DNA of 64,000 nucleotides, taken from contig NZ_CP014596.1 of assembly GCF_001687105.1 (NCBI RefSeq), forward strand, positions 310,001 to 374,000, written 5' to 3'. Position 1 is the first letter of the stretch. Each line of letters begins with the position of its first letter. The stretch comes from Salipiger sp. CCB-MM3. Its GTDB lineage: Bacteria > Pseudomonadota > Alphaproteobacteria > Rhodobacterales > Rhodobacteraceae. Position numbers and translations under genes: made by a program. Below, piece by piece: positions 33,007 through 41,129 of the stretch. A model generated the notes under the pieces. That model saw only the letters and a program-made list of their open reading frames with translations. It did not search any database and had not been told where the DNA came from.

Positions 33007-33933
33007 TCAGCCGCCGAGGCACCAGCGCATAATCGCCTTTTGCGCATGCAGACGGTTCTCGGCCTCGTCCCAGATCACCGACTGCGGACCGTCCATGACC
33101 TCCGAGGTCACTTCCTCGCCGCGGTGCGCGGGCAGGCAATGCATGAAGAGCGCGTCCTTGCCCGCGGCCTCCATCAGCTTTTCGTTCACCTGATAGGGCC
33201 GCAGCATATTGTGACGCCGCTCGCGGGCGCTTTGCGCGTCATGCATCGACACCCAAGTGTCCGAGACCACCAGATCGGCCCCCTCGACGGCCTTGAACGG
33301 ATCGCGCTCGATGGTCACCGTGGCGCCTTCGTTGCGCGCCAGCCCAACGAATTCCATCTCGGGATCAAGCTGCACCGGGCCGGTGAAGGTCAAATCGAAG
33401 CCAAAGCGCCCGGCGGCATGCAGGAAGGAGGCGCAGACGTTGTTGCCGTCGCCGCACCACACCACCTTCTTGCCCTTGATCGGGCCGCGGTGCTCTTCGA
33501 AGGTGAGGATATCGGCCATGATCTGGCACGGATGGGTGCGGTCGGTCAGACCGTTGATCACCGGCACGGTGGCAAACTCGGCCATCTCGGTCAGCACCGC
33601 CTCGTCGAAGGTGCGGATCATGATCATGTCGACGAAGCGCGACAGCACCCGGGCGGTGTCGGCGATGGTCTCGCCATGACCCAGCTGCATGTCGCTGCCC
33701 GAGAGCACCATGCTCTGCCCGCCCATCTGCCGCACGCCCACGTCAAAGGAGACGCGGGTCCGGGTCGAGGGCTTCTCGAAGATCAGTGCCACCATGCGCC
33801 CGTCGAGCGGGGTTTCGTCGTCGGCCATGGCCTTGGGGCGACCGTTGCGGCTGTCCTTGATGGCTTTGGCGCTGTCGATGATCGACCGCAGGTCCGCCGG
33901 GTCGGTTTTATGGATGTCGAGAAAATGGTTCAT
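33007..33933 (-). CDS. argF: Ornithine carbamoyltransferase
   Basis: A 308-residue enzyme. The carbamoyl-phosphate loop [22 protein letters not shown] and the ornithine-binding SMH in DTWVSMHD, plus [11 protein letters not shown] with the active-site Cys, are all present. It makes citrulline from ornithine and carbamoyl phosphate in arginine synthesis. It is downstream of argD in the same direction with copy 3 of the intergenic repeat between them, so the two are probably one operon ending at the terminator at 32878-32903. Confidence 0.98.
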   Translation of the reverse strand: MNHFLDIHKTDPADLRSIIDSAKAIKDSRNGRPKAMADDETPLDGRMVALIFEKPSTRTRVSFDVGVRQMGGQSMVLSGSDMQLGHGETIADTARVLSRFVDMIMIRTFDEAVLTEMAEFATVPVINGLTDRTHPCQIMADILTFEEHRGPIKGKKVVWCGDGNNVCASFLHAAGRFGFDLTFTGPVQLDPEMEFVGLARNEGATVTIERDPFKAVEGADLVVSDTWVSMHDAQSARERRHNMLRPYQVNEKLMEAAGKDALFMHCLPAHRGEEVTSEVMDGPQSVIWDEAENRLHAQKAIMRWCLGG

Positions 33934-33964
33934 CTGTCGGGTCTTTGTTGTTGGGCCGGGAGCT

Positions 33965-34026
33965 GGGGGCGCTGCCCCCGCCGGCCTTACGGCGGACTCC
34001 CCCGGGATATTTTTGCCAAGAGGAAG
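33965..34026 (-). repeat. Double-hairpin intergenic repeat, copy 3
   Basis: On the minus strand: CTTCCTCTTGGCAAAAATAT, CCCGGGGG, a CCGCCG/CGGCGG hairpin, then GGGGGCAGCGCCCCC. It directly follows the argD stop and precedes argF. It is closest in sequence to copy 4. Confidence 0.8.
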
Positions 34027-34027
34027 A

Positions 34028-35206
34028 TCAGGCGGCGGCCTCCAGGGCGGCGGCCGTTGCGTCCAGACGGGCAACCGCCTCGGCGATCTCCTCCTCGGTG
34101 ATGTTGAGCGGCGGCAGCAGGCGCACGATATTGTCGGCGGCGGGCACGGTGATCAGCTCCTGCGCATAGCCCGCCTTGACGAAATCGCCCGGAGCAACCT
34201 TGGTCTTGAGGCCGATCATCAGCCCCTGTCCGCGCACTTCCTCGAAGATATCGGGATGGGCCGCGACGAGGCCTTCCAGCTTTTGCCGGATGAGGCCCGC
34301 CTTGCGGCTCACCTCGTCGAGGAAGCCCTCGGCGCAGATCACGTCCATCACCGCACCGCCGACGGCGCAGGCCAGCGGGTTGCCGCCATAGGTGGAGCCA
34401 TGGGTGCCCGCGGTCATGCCCGAGGCCGCCTCTTCGGTGGCCAGCACCGCGCCCAGCGGGAAGCCCCCGCCGATGCCCTTGGCGACCATCATGATGTCGG
34501 GGGTGATGCCCGCGAATTCATGCGCGAAGAGACGCCCGGTCCGGCCCATGCCGCATTGCACCTCGTCGAGGATCAGCAGCACGCCGCGCTCGTCGCAAAG
34601 CTTGCGCAGCGCCTTGAGTTGGTCATCGAGCAGCGGGCGGATGCCGCCTTCGCCCTGCACCGGCTCGATCAGGATCGCCCCGGTGTGCTCGTCAATCGCC
34701 GCCTCGAGCGCCTCCATGTCGCCGAAGGGCAGATGTTTGAAGCCCGGCAGGATCGGCCCGAAGCCCTTCACCATCTTTTCGGTGCCCGCGGCGGCGATGC
34801 CCGCAGAGGACCGGCCATGGAACGAGCCGGTGAAGGCGATGATGTCGGTCTTCTCGGGCTGGCCCTTCTCGTACCAGTATTTGCGCGCCATCTTCACCGC
34901 CAGCTCACAGCTTTCGGTGCCCGAGTTGGTGAAGAAAACTGTGTCAGCAAAGGTCGCACCCACCAGCTTGTCGGCCAGCGCCTGCTGCTGCGGGATCTCA
35001 TAGAGGTTCGACACGTGCCACAGGTTACCCGCCTGCTCGGTGAGCGCGGCCACCAGCGTCGGATGCGCGTGGCCCAGAGCGTTCACCGCGATGCCGCTGC
35101 CCATGTCGAGAAATCGGCGCCCGTCCTCCTCGATCAGCCAGCAGCCTTCGCCCTTCACGAAGTGAAGCGGCGCGCGCGAATAGGTCGGCAGGACGGAGGG
35201 GATCAT
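34028..35206 (-). CDS. argD: Acetylornithine aminotransferase (PLP-dependent)
   Basis: A 392-residue class III aminotransferase. [56 protein letters not shown] and the PLP Lys in [15 protein letters not shown] are present, as is the C-terminal [14 protein letters not shown]. It transfers the amino group from glutamate to N-acetylglutamate semialdehyde, and can serve as succinyldiaminopimelate aminotransferase. The ATG at 35206 is preceded by GAGGAAG. First gene of the argD-argF pair. Confidence 0.97.
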   Translation of the reverse strand: MIPSVLPTYSRAPLHFVKGEGCWLIEEDGRRFLDMGSGIAVNALGHAHPTLVAALTEQAGNLWHVSNLYEIPQQQALADKLVGATFADTVFFTNSGTESCELAVKMARKYWYEKGQPEKTDIIAFTGSFHGRSSAGIAAAGTEKMVKGFGPILPGFKHLPFGDMEALEAAIDEHTGAILIEPVQGEGGIRPLLDDQLKALRKLCDERGVLLILDEVQCGMGRTGRLFAHEFAGITPDIMMVAKGIGGGFPLGAVLATEEAASGMTAGTHGSTYGGNPLACAVGGAVMDVICAEGFLDEVSRKAGLIRQKLEGLVAAHPDIFEEVRGQGLMIGLKTKVAPGDFVKAGYAQELITVPAADNIVRLLPPLNITEEEIAEAVARLDATAAALEAAA

Positions 35207-35414
35207 TGGGTCTTCCTCTGCAATGAGGCCCGATTGGTGCCAAGGGCCCGGGGCCAAGTCAAGTTTTCAAAGGGGATGTCAGACGGACAAGCGTATGCGG
35301 CGCGCCCGGATTGGGCACGAAGGGAGGAGCTCAGGCTCGTCGGATTCGGATCACTTGCGTCATGGCGCTGCTCTTGCCGGGTTTCGCGGCGTAAATCAAG
35401 CACCTTACGCGGGC

Positions 35415-36185
35415 TCAGCTGCCGAAGGGATCGTCGGGATAGCCGACACCCATCAGATAGAGCCCATCGGGCGGGCACACCGGGCCGCAGGCGGCGCGGT
35501 CGGCGGCCTGCAGCGCCGCCTTCACATCCTCGGGCTGCCAACTGCCCGCGCCGACGCGCTCCAGCGTGCCGACAATCGAGCGCACCTGATTGTGCAGGAA
35601 GCTGCGGGCGCGCAGGTGGAAGTGGTATTCGGTGCCCGCGCCGGTCTCGATCTCTTCGATCCGGCATTCGTCCAGCGTCTTCACCGGCGAGGCGGCCTGA
35701 CACATGGTCGAGCGGAAGGTGGTGAAATCATGCAGGCCGATGAGATGCGCCGCGCCCTCGCGCATCGCCTCCAGCGACAGCTGGTTCATCACCCGCCAGA
35801 CCTGCCCCTTCTCCAGCGTCGCGGGCGCGCGGCGCACCAGCACCCGGAAAAGATAGCGCCGCTCCATGGCCGAGAAGCGCGCGTGCCAGTCATCCGCGAC
35901 CGCGGCGCAGGCGCGGATCGCGACCGGCGCGGGCTTGAGATGGAAGTTCAGCGCCTCTCCAAGACGGAACGGATCCCAGACCTTCTCCATGTCGCAATGG
36001 GCCACCTGCCCGCGCGCGTGCACGCCCGCGTCGGTGCGCCCGGCGGCGGCGATCGTATGATCGCGCTTTTCGAGTTTCGCCAAGGCGGCTTCGATCGCCC
36101 CCTGAACCGAGGGCTGATCCGCCTGACGCTGCCAGCCCGCGAAGGGCCCGCCATCATATTCCACCAAAAGCGCGTATCTGGGCAT
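35415..36185 (-). CDS. truA: tRNA pseudouridine(38-40) synthase
   Basis: A 256-residue enzyme. [18 protein letters not shown] opens the protein and the catalytic Asp lies in [28 protein letters not shown] is the conserved C-terminal block. It makes pseudouridine at positions 38-40 of the anticodon arm. Full length. The ATG at 36185 follows AAGGGG. It is divergent from the ycjX-like gene, with repeat copy 4 between them. Confidence 0.97.
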   Translation of the reverse strand: MPRYALLVEYDGGPFAGWQRQADQPSVQGAIEAALAKLEKRDHTIAAAGRTDAGVHARGQVAHCDMEKVWDPFRLGEALNFHLKPAPVAIRACAAVADDWHARFSAMERRYLFRVLVRRAPATLEKGQVWRVMNQLSLEAMREGAAHLIGLHDFTTFRSTMCQAASPVKTLDECRIEEIETGAGTEYHFHLRARSFLHNQVRSIVGTLERVGAGSWQPEDVKAALQAADRAACGPVCPPDGLYLMGVGYPDDPFGS

Positions 36186-36240
36186 GGCTTGCCCCTTACC
36201 CCGCCGCCGCGCCCCCAGCAATCCCCGCGAACGCCCGCCA

Positions 36241-36301
36241 CTTCCTCTTGGCACAAATATCCCGGGGGTGAGGCGCATAGCGCCGAGGGGGCAGCGCCCC
36301 C
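36241..36301 (+). repeat. Double-hairpin intergenic repeat, copy 4
   Basis: CTTCCTCTTGGCACAAATAT, CCCGGGGG, the hairpin GGCGCATAGCGCC, then GGGGGCAGCGCCCCC. It lies upstream of two divergent genes (truA and ycjX), so it is not a terminator for either. Confidence 0.8.
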
Positions 36302-36404
36302 TCCACCTAGACCTACCCAAACCTGCAACCTCGGCCTGCACCACTGGCAACCGGGCGCATCCGCCTCTATCTGTTACATCAAACGCAGAACGAGGGGCTC
36401 CACT

Positions 36405-37832
36405 TTGGTCATCGGAACCATTGCCGACACGCTCAGCCGCGGCGTCGGCAACGTCAGTGACACGCTGTCTGAAACCTTCTTCGAGCCGGTGATCCGCCTC
36501 GGCGTCACCGGGCTGTCGCGGGCGGGCAAGACCGTCTTCATCACCTCGCTGGTGGCCAATCTGCTCGACCGCGGGCGCATGCCGCAGCTGGCTGCCGAGG
36601 CGGAGGCGCGCATCCTCGCCGCCTATCTGCAGCCCCAGCCCGACGACACGGTGCCGCGCTTCGACTATGAGACCCATCTCGCCGCGCTCACCGCCCGCAC
36701 GCCGCATTGGCCCGAGAGCACGCGCGCGGTTTCCGAACTTCGGCTGTCGCTGAAGGTGCGGCCCACGGGCATGCTGGCGGGGCTGCAGGGGCCGCGCACC
36801 CTGCATCTCGATATCGTCGACTACCCGGGCGAATGGCTGCTTGACCTCTCGCTGCTCGAACAGAGCTTCGAGGCGTGGACCGACGCGACACTCAAACGCC
36901 TGCCGCAGCGGCCCGGCGCCGAGCCTTTCCTTGCGCTGATCGGCGGGGTCGATCCCAACGAGGAGTTCTCCGAGCCGAAGGCCAAGGCGCTGGCCGCCTC
37001 TTTCACCGAGGCGCTGAACATTGCCCGCGAGGCGGGGTTTTCGGACTGCACGCCAGGGCGCTTCCTGTTGCCCGGCGAGAAGGAAGGCAGCCCGGCGCTG
37101 ACCTTCGCGCCGCTGCCCAAGCCCGAAGACCCCGCGCGGCGCGGGCTCTGGCGCGAGATGGAGCGGCGATTCGAGGCCTATAAGTCGCAGATCGTTAAAC
37201 CTTTCTTCCGCGATCACTTCTCGCGCATCGACCGGCAGATCGTGCTGGTGGATGCGCTTGGCGCGATCCACGCCGGGCCGCAGGCGCTGGAGGATCTGCG
37301 CCGCACCATGGCCGGGATCCTCGGCGCCTTTCGTCCCGGCCCCAACGCGTGGCTGACGCAATTGCTGCGCGGGCGGCGGGTGGAGAAGATCCTCTTTGCC
37401 GCCACCAAGGCCGACCACCTGCACCACAGCCAGCACGGGCGATTGACCGCGATCATGGAGGCGCTGACCCGCGAGGCCCGCGACCGTGCGCGGTTCGCCG
37501 GGGCCGAGACCTCGGCGATGTCCATGGCCGCACTGCGTGCCACCGTCGAGCAGACGCTGCCGCATGAGGGGCGCGAGCTTGACTGTGTGCGCGGCACGCT
37601 GCTGAACCCCGACGGCTCGCGCGGGCGGCAGGCGGCCTTCTACCCCGGTGCGCTGCCCGAGGATCCGACGCATCTGCTGACCCCCGCGCGCGAAGGGGCC
37701 GAGCAATGGCTGGGCGATGACTATGAGATCATGCGCTTCGCCCCGGCCCCGCTCACGCTGAAACCCGGCGAGGGCCCGCCGCATATCCGCCTCGACCGCG
37801 CGGCGCAGTTCCTCTTTGGGGACCGGCTGTGA
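36405..37832 (+). CDS. ycjX: YcjX-like P-loop ATPase/GTPase
   Basis: A 475-residue protein. The P-loop is [14 protein letters not shown] (about 35-48); [16 protein letters not shown] holds a Walker B-like Asp, and [10 protein letters not shown] is a NKxD-like base motif. This is the YcjX (DUF463) family, linked in enterobacteria to stress and phage-shock conditions. The start is TTG at 36405 with GAGGGG seven nt upstream. It is followed without gap by a GNAT gene and a YcjF-like gene, so the ycjX-ycjF pairing known from E. coli is kept but interrupted. Confidence 0.9.
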   Translation: MVIGTIADTLSRGVGNVSDTLSETFFEPVIRLGVTGLSRAGKTVFITSLVANLLDRGRMPQLAAEAEARILAAYLQPQPDDTVPRFDYETHLAALTARTPHWPESTRAVSELRLSLKVRPTGMLAGLQGPRTLHLDIVDYPGEWLLDLSLLEQSFEAWTDATLKRLPQRPGAEPFLALIGGVDPNEEFSEPKAKALAASFTEALNIAREAGFSDCTPGRFLLPGEKEGSPALTFAPLPKPEDPARRGLWREMERRFEAYKSQIVKPFFRDHFSRIDRQIVLVDALGAIHAGPQALEDLRRTMAGILGAFRPGPNAWLTQLLRGRRVEKILFAATKADHLHHSQHGRLTAIMEALTREARDRARFAGAETSAMSMAALRATVEQTLPHEGRELDCVRGTLLNPDGSRGRQAAFYPGALPEDPTHLLTPAREGAEQWLGDDYEIMRFAPAPLTLKPGEGPPHIRLDRAAQFLFGDRL

Positions 37833-38308
37833 GCGCCCCTGCCCCGACCCTGCGCGCGGCCCGCTCCACCGATGCGGGCCAGCTTGGTGCGATGATCTCC
37901 GACGCGGTGGCGGCGCATCCGTGGAAGCCGGTGCTGCACAGCGGCGCCGAAGATATCGCCCACGCCGGGCAGATGATCGCGCGCGGCTGGGTCACCGTGG
38001 CCGAGGCCGAAGACGGGCGGCTGCAGGGCTTTCTGGCCCGCGAGGAAGGCTATGTGCATGCGCTCTTCGTGACGCCGCAGGCGCAGGGAAGCGGCGTCGG
38101 GCGGGCGCTGCTTGATGCGGCGAAAGGGGCCGCCGAACGGCTGGAGCTTTGGACCTTCGTTGCCAACACGCAGGCCCGGCGGTTCTACGAGCGCGCCGGA
38201 TTTGCGGTCATGCGCCGCGGCGACGGTTCGGCCAATGACGAGGGCCTGCCTGATCTTTTCTACGTATGGGAGGCGCAGGCCTCCCCCAGCATGGAGGCCC
38301 GCGGATGA
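37829..38308 (+). CDS. GNAT-family N-acetyltransferase
   Basis: A 159-residue acetyltransferase. The acetyl-CoA loop is [18 protein letters not shown], and the C-terminal [27 protein letters not shown] is typical of small-molecule GNATs. The start is GTG at 37829, overlapping the ycjX-like stop by 4 nt; its own stop overlaps the ycjF-like start by 4 nt. It lies between two genes that normally adjoin, so it may act in the same process; the acceptor is unknown. Confidence 0.9.
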   Translation: MSAPAPTLRAARSTDAGQLGAMISDAVAAHPWKPVLHSGAEDIAHAGQMIARGWVTVAEAEDGRLQGFLAREEGYVHALFVTPQAQGSGVGRALLDAAKGAAERLELWTFVANTQARRFYERAGFAVMRRGDGSANDEGLPDLFYVWEAQASPSMEARG

Positions 38309-39342
38309 GCGACCTGCCCCCGAACACGCCGCCGCGTCAGGGACCGATCCTGATTGATCTCGACGAGGATCAGGGACCGGCGGCAAGCCCGTCCGAAGCA
38401 CCGCCGGTGCCCGAGCCCGACCTTCCCGGCCCGCAGGGGCAGGCGATGACCACCGCCGCGGCGCTCGCCGCCCGCCGCCCGTCGAAGCTGGCGCGCTGGT
38501 TCTGGGCTCTGGCGGGCACGCTGCTGACCACGCTGATCTCGATTGCGGCGTGGCGCTTCGTGACCGATCTCATTGCCTCGGTGCCGCTGCTGGGGCTGGC
38601 GGTGACGGTGCTCCTTGCGCTCTTCGTGCTGGTCGCGCTGGCCATCGTGGTCAAGGAACTGGCGGCGATCTCGCGGCTGGCCAAGGTGGACGCGCTGCAC
38701 CGCGCCGCCGATGCCGCGCTGGCTGCCGAGGACCTCAAGGCCGCGCGCAAGCTGGTGGGCGATCTGTCGTCGCTCTACGCGGGTCGCGAGGACACGCGCT
38801 GGGGACGGCAGCGGCTGAAGGAGCGCGGCGAGGAAGTCTTTGACGCCTCGGGGTTGATCGGGCTGGCCGAGACCGAACTTCTGGAACCGCTCGACCGCGC
38901 CGCCCGGCGCGAGGTCGAGGCGGCGGCGCGGCAAGTCGCCACTGTGACTGCGCTGGTGCCGCTGGCGCTGGCCGATGTGATCGCCGCGCTTTCGTCCAAC
39001 ATCCGCATGATCCGCCGCATCGCCGAGATCTACGGCGGGCGCTCGGGCACGCTGGGCAGCTGGCGGCTGACGCGGGCGGTCATGTCGCATCTGGTGGCCA
39101 CTGGCGCGGTGGCGGTCGGGGACGACATGCTCGAGCCCGTGCTCGGTGGCGGCCTTTTGGGCAAGCTCTCGCGCCGCTTCGGCGAGGGGATGGTCAACGG
39201 CGCGCTGACCGCACGGGTCGGCGTCGCGGCGATCGAGGTCTGCCGCCCCCTGCCCTTCATCCGCCGCAAGCGCCCGCCGGTGCGCGACATCATCCGCACC
39301 GCGCTGGCCGGGCTGGTGATGAAGGACAGCAGCAAGGGCTGA
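38305..39342 (+). CDS. ycjF: YcjF-like membrane protein (TIGR01620 / DUF697 type)
   Basis: A 345-residue protein with a Pro-rich cytoplasmic N-terminus, two adjacent membrane segments (about 65-90 and 95-115: FWALAGTLLTTLISIAAW, LLGLAVTVLLALFVLVALAIVV), and a C-terminal helical DUF697-like region with NIRMIRRIAEIYGGRSG. This is the YcjF family, the partner of YcjX. It overlaps the GNAT stop by 4 nt. It probably anchors a YcjX-YcjF complex to the inner membrane. Confidence 0.88.
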   Translation: MSDLPPNTPPRQGPILIDLDEDQGPAASPSEAPPVPEPDLPGPQGQAMTTAAALAARRPSKLARWFWALAGTLLTTLISIAAWRFVTDLIASVPLLGLAVTVLLALFVLVALAIVVKELAAISRLAKVDALHRAADAALAAEDLKAARKLVGDLSSLYAGREDTRWGRQRLKERGEEVFDASGLIGLAETELLEPLDRAARREVEAAARQVATVTALVPLALADVIAALSSNIRMIRRIAEIYGGRSGTLGSWRLTRAVMSHLVATGAVAVGDDMLEPVLGGGLLGKLSRRFGEGMVNGALTARVGVAAIEVCRPLPFIRRKRPPVRDIIRTALAGLVMKDSSKG

Positions 39343-39380
39343 GCGCGCCATCTGGCGGCGGCGTCCATCGCGGCGCCGGG

Positions 39381-39440
39381 TGATCAAAGGCAAATTGATC
39401 AAAGACAAGTTGATCAAAGACAAGTTGATCAAAGACAAGG
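39381..39440. repeat. 4 x 15-bp direct tandem repeat
   Basis: Four units of TGATCAAAGACAAGT (the first reads TGATCAAAGGCAAAT, the last ends in G). Each carries the palindrome TGATCA. It lies between ycjF and the VIT-family gene, 38 nt after one stop and 51 nt before the next start. AT-rich against a GC-rich background. Confidence 0.95.
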
Positions 39441-39491
39441 CGCGCGCGCTGCGGCAGGGTCACTCTATGCCCGCAAGCAGGAGCCAGCCGC

Positions 39492-40190
39492 ATGACCAGC
39501 CAGCCCGACATCTCCACCGACCTGCCGCAGCCCGAGGGCCACGGACGGCTGCGCGACATCGTTTACGGTGCCATCGACGGATCGGTGACCACTTTCGCCA
39601 TCGTCGCCGGGGTGGCCGGAGCCGAGCTGTCGCCCTTCATCATCCTCGCGCTTGGCTTTGCCAATGTGCTGGCGGACGGGTTCTCGATGGCGGCGGGCAA
39701 TTATTCGGGCACCAAGGCGGAACTCGACGATCTGCACCGGCTGCGGCAGGCGGAATGCGCGCGGATCGACACGGCTCCCGAGACCGCCCGCCGCGACCTG
39801 CGCGCGCAATTGGCCCGGCAGGGTCTCTCCGGTGAGGTGCTGGAGGCGGCGACAGCGCAGATCGCCGCCAACCCCGAGCATTGGTGCACGCAGCTTCTGG
39901 CCGGGGATCATGGGCTGTCGTCGGTGGACCCGCAGCCGATGCGCGCCGCGCTGGCCACTTTCGCCGCGTTCCTCGCCGCCGGGCTGGTGCCGCTTCTGCC
40001 CTTCGTTCTGGGGCTGGGCAACGCTCTGGAGGTGGCGACCGTGCTGACGCTCGCCTGCTTCTTCGCGATCGGCGCCTACAAGAGCCGCTGGTCGCTCAGC
40101 CCGTGGTGGCGCTCGGGCCTCGAGACGCTGGCCATCGGCGGCGTGGCGGCGGGCATCGCCTTTGTCGTCGGACGGCTCTTCGCACTTTGA
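39492..40190 (+). CDS. VIT1/CCC1-family metal transporter
   Basis: A 232-residue membrane protein. The first two membrane segments carry the signature GAIDGSVTTFAIVAGVAGAEL and NVLADGFSMAAGNYSGTKAE, with the Asp/Met/Gly residues used for metal passage in VIT1. A charged cytoplasmic metal-binding domain (about 75-145) and three more membrane segments follow. Family members export or store Fe2+ or Mn2+. It begins 51 nt after the 15-bp tandem repeat. Confidence 0.9.
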   Translation: MTSQPDISTDLPQPEGHGRLRDIVYGAIDGSVTTFAIVAGVAGAELSPFIILALGFANVLADGFSMAAGNYSGTKAELDDLHRLRQAECARIDTAPETARRDLRAQLARQGLSGEVLEAATAQIAANPEHWCTQLLAGDHGLSSVDPQPMRAALATFAAFLAAGLVPLLPFVLGLGNALEVATVLTLACFFAIGAYKSRWSLSPWWRSGLETLAIGGVAAGIAFVVGRLFAL

Positions 40191-40421
40191 CGGCGCGCTT
40201 TAAAGGCAGCCAGCGCCGCGACGGCCCCCTAAGAGATCACGAAACCATCACCGGCGGCGCTGGCCTGAACAAACCCCGTTACGCGGGGCCGGTCGAAAGC
40301 GAAAGCCCCTGCCCATACCATCCGTGAGTGGCAGCGAAGCCGCTGCGGCTGGACAGGGGCGCACCAAGCGCCAGCCACAATTGGCCAGCGCACTCAGGAA
40401 GTCGGCAGCGTCGGTGCCGCC

Positions 40422-40673
40422 TCACTCCCCCGGAACGGAGCTTATGGCTCCGCCCCCCGGCGCGGTGGCGGGGGCGTCCCCATCCCCGTGCACGCGCAGG
40501 GTTCCGATCCCGACCATCAGGCCGAGCACAAGCAGGACCGCCACCAGAAGACCCCCGGCAAAATTACCGAAGGCGCCGGTCTGCGGCGGCTCTGCAATAC
40601 GCATGGTCGGCTCTGCCCTCAGGGTCGAGCCATAGGCGCCGCCACGCGGCAGATCTTCGTCACGATAGGCCAT
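40422..40673 (-). CDS. Small single-pass membrane protein, unknown function
   Basis: An 83-residue protein. A polar N-terminus (MAYRDEDLPRGGAYGSTLR) is followed by one membrane segment (about 38-58, AGGLLVAVLLVLGLMVGIGTL) and a short Gly/Ala tail. GGAGG lies four nt before the ATG at 40673, a good site. I do not recognise the family. Convergent with the VIT gene. Confidence 0.7.
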   Translation of the reverse strand: MAYRDEDLPRGGAYGSTLRAEPTMRIAEPPQTGAFGNFAGGLLVAVLLVLGLMVGIGTLRVHGDGDAPATAPGGGAISSVPGE

Positions 40674-41129
40674 CGAGCCTCCATGGGTTCGCTATGGGTG
40701 CGTCCGGTTCGGGCCGCGAAAGCCCGGCGTGCACCGCGTCTGCCCGTAACAACCTCATTTTGGTCCGGCGGGTCCTTCACTTCCTTCGTGATTGCGGAAT
40801 TCGGCGCGCAGCCGCCAAATCCCGCTTGGGCCATTGGCCGATCCCCGCCAGCGCCTCGGGGCAGGCGGCGCCAGAGCGCCGGACTGCCGCAGCGTCACCG
40901 GGGGATTTCCGCCCATGGCGTGTATTTCGGCACCAGCCTTGGGCACCGCGCGCAAGCTCTGGACCATCGCGAGTCGCTTGCCTATAAGGCGCGCATGATG
41001 CCCCGCAATGCGATCATCATTCGAATTACATGCCCGGCGCTCTGATCAATAGAGCCGCCGGGACAAGGCGTATGGACCGCCGCGCCGACCTTTCTCAGAC
41101 ATCCGACATCATTTCCGGGACCGCAGAAC
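40674..41129. other. Intergenic region upstream of ileS, no gene seen
   Basis: About 455 bp between the divergent small membrane gene and ileS. It contains no repeat copy, no tRNA, and no coding frame with ribosome site that I trust. T-box leaders are not expected in Proteobacteria and none is seen. Confidence 0.5.

Noticed and set aside
35223-36404. A long upstream extension of the ycjX-like frame
   Set aside because: It runs antisense through truA and across repeat copy 4. The TTG at 36405 with a good ribosome site marks the true start.
35415-37784. A 789-residue frame that would fuse truA with antisense of ycjX
   Set aside because: Only the last 256 residues are truA. The rest is the shadow of the ycjX-like gene and contains repeat copy 4. 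The true start is the ATG at 36185.
39381-39440. The 15-bp repeats read as FNR boxes or as a short Lys-rich peptide repeat
   Set aside because: The FNR consensus TTGAT-N4-ATCAA has a 4-nt centre that is lacking here, and the coding frames through the repeat have no ribosome site and run into low-complexity sequence.
39381-39440. A small CRISPR-like array
   Set aside because: The units are directly adjacent with no spacers and are too short; there are no cas genes in the window.
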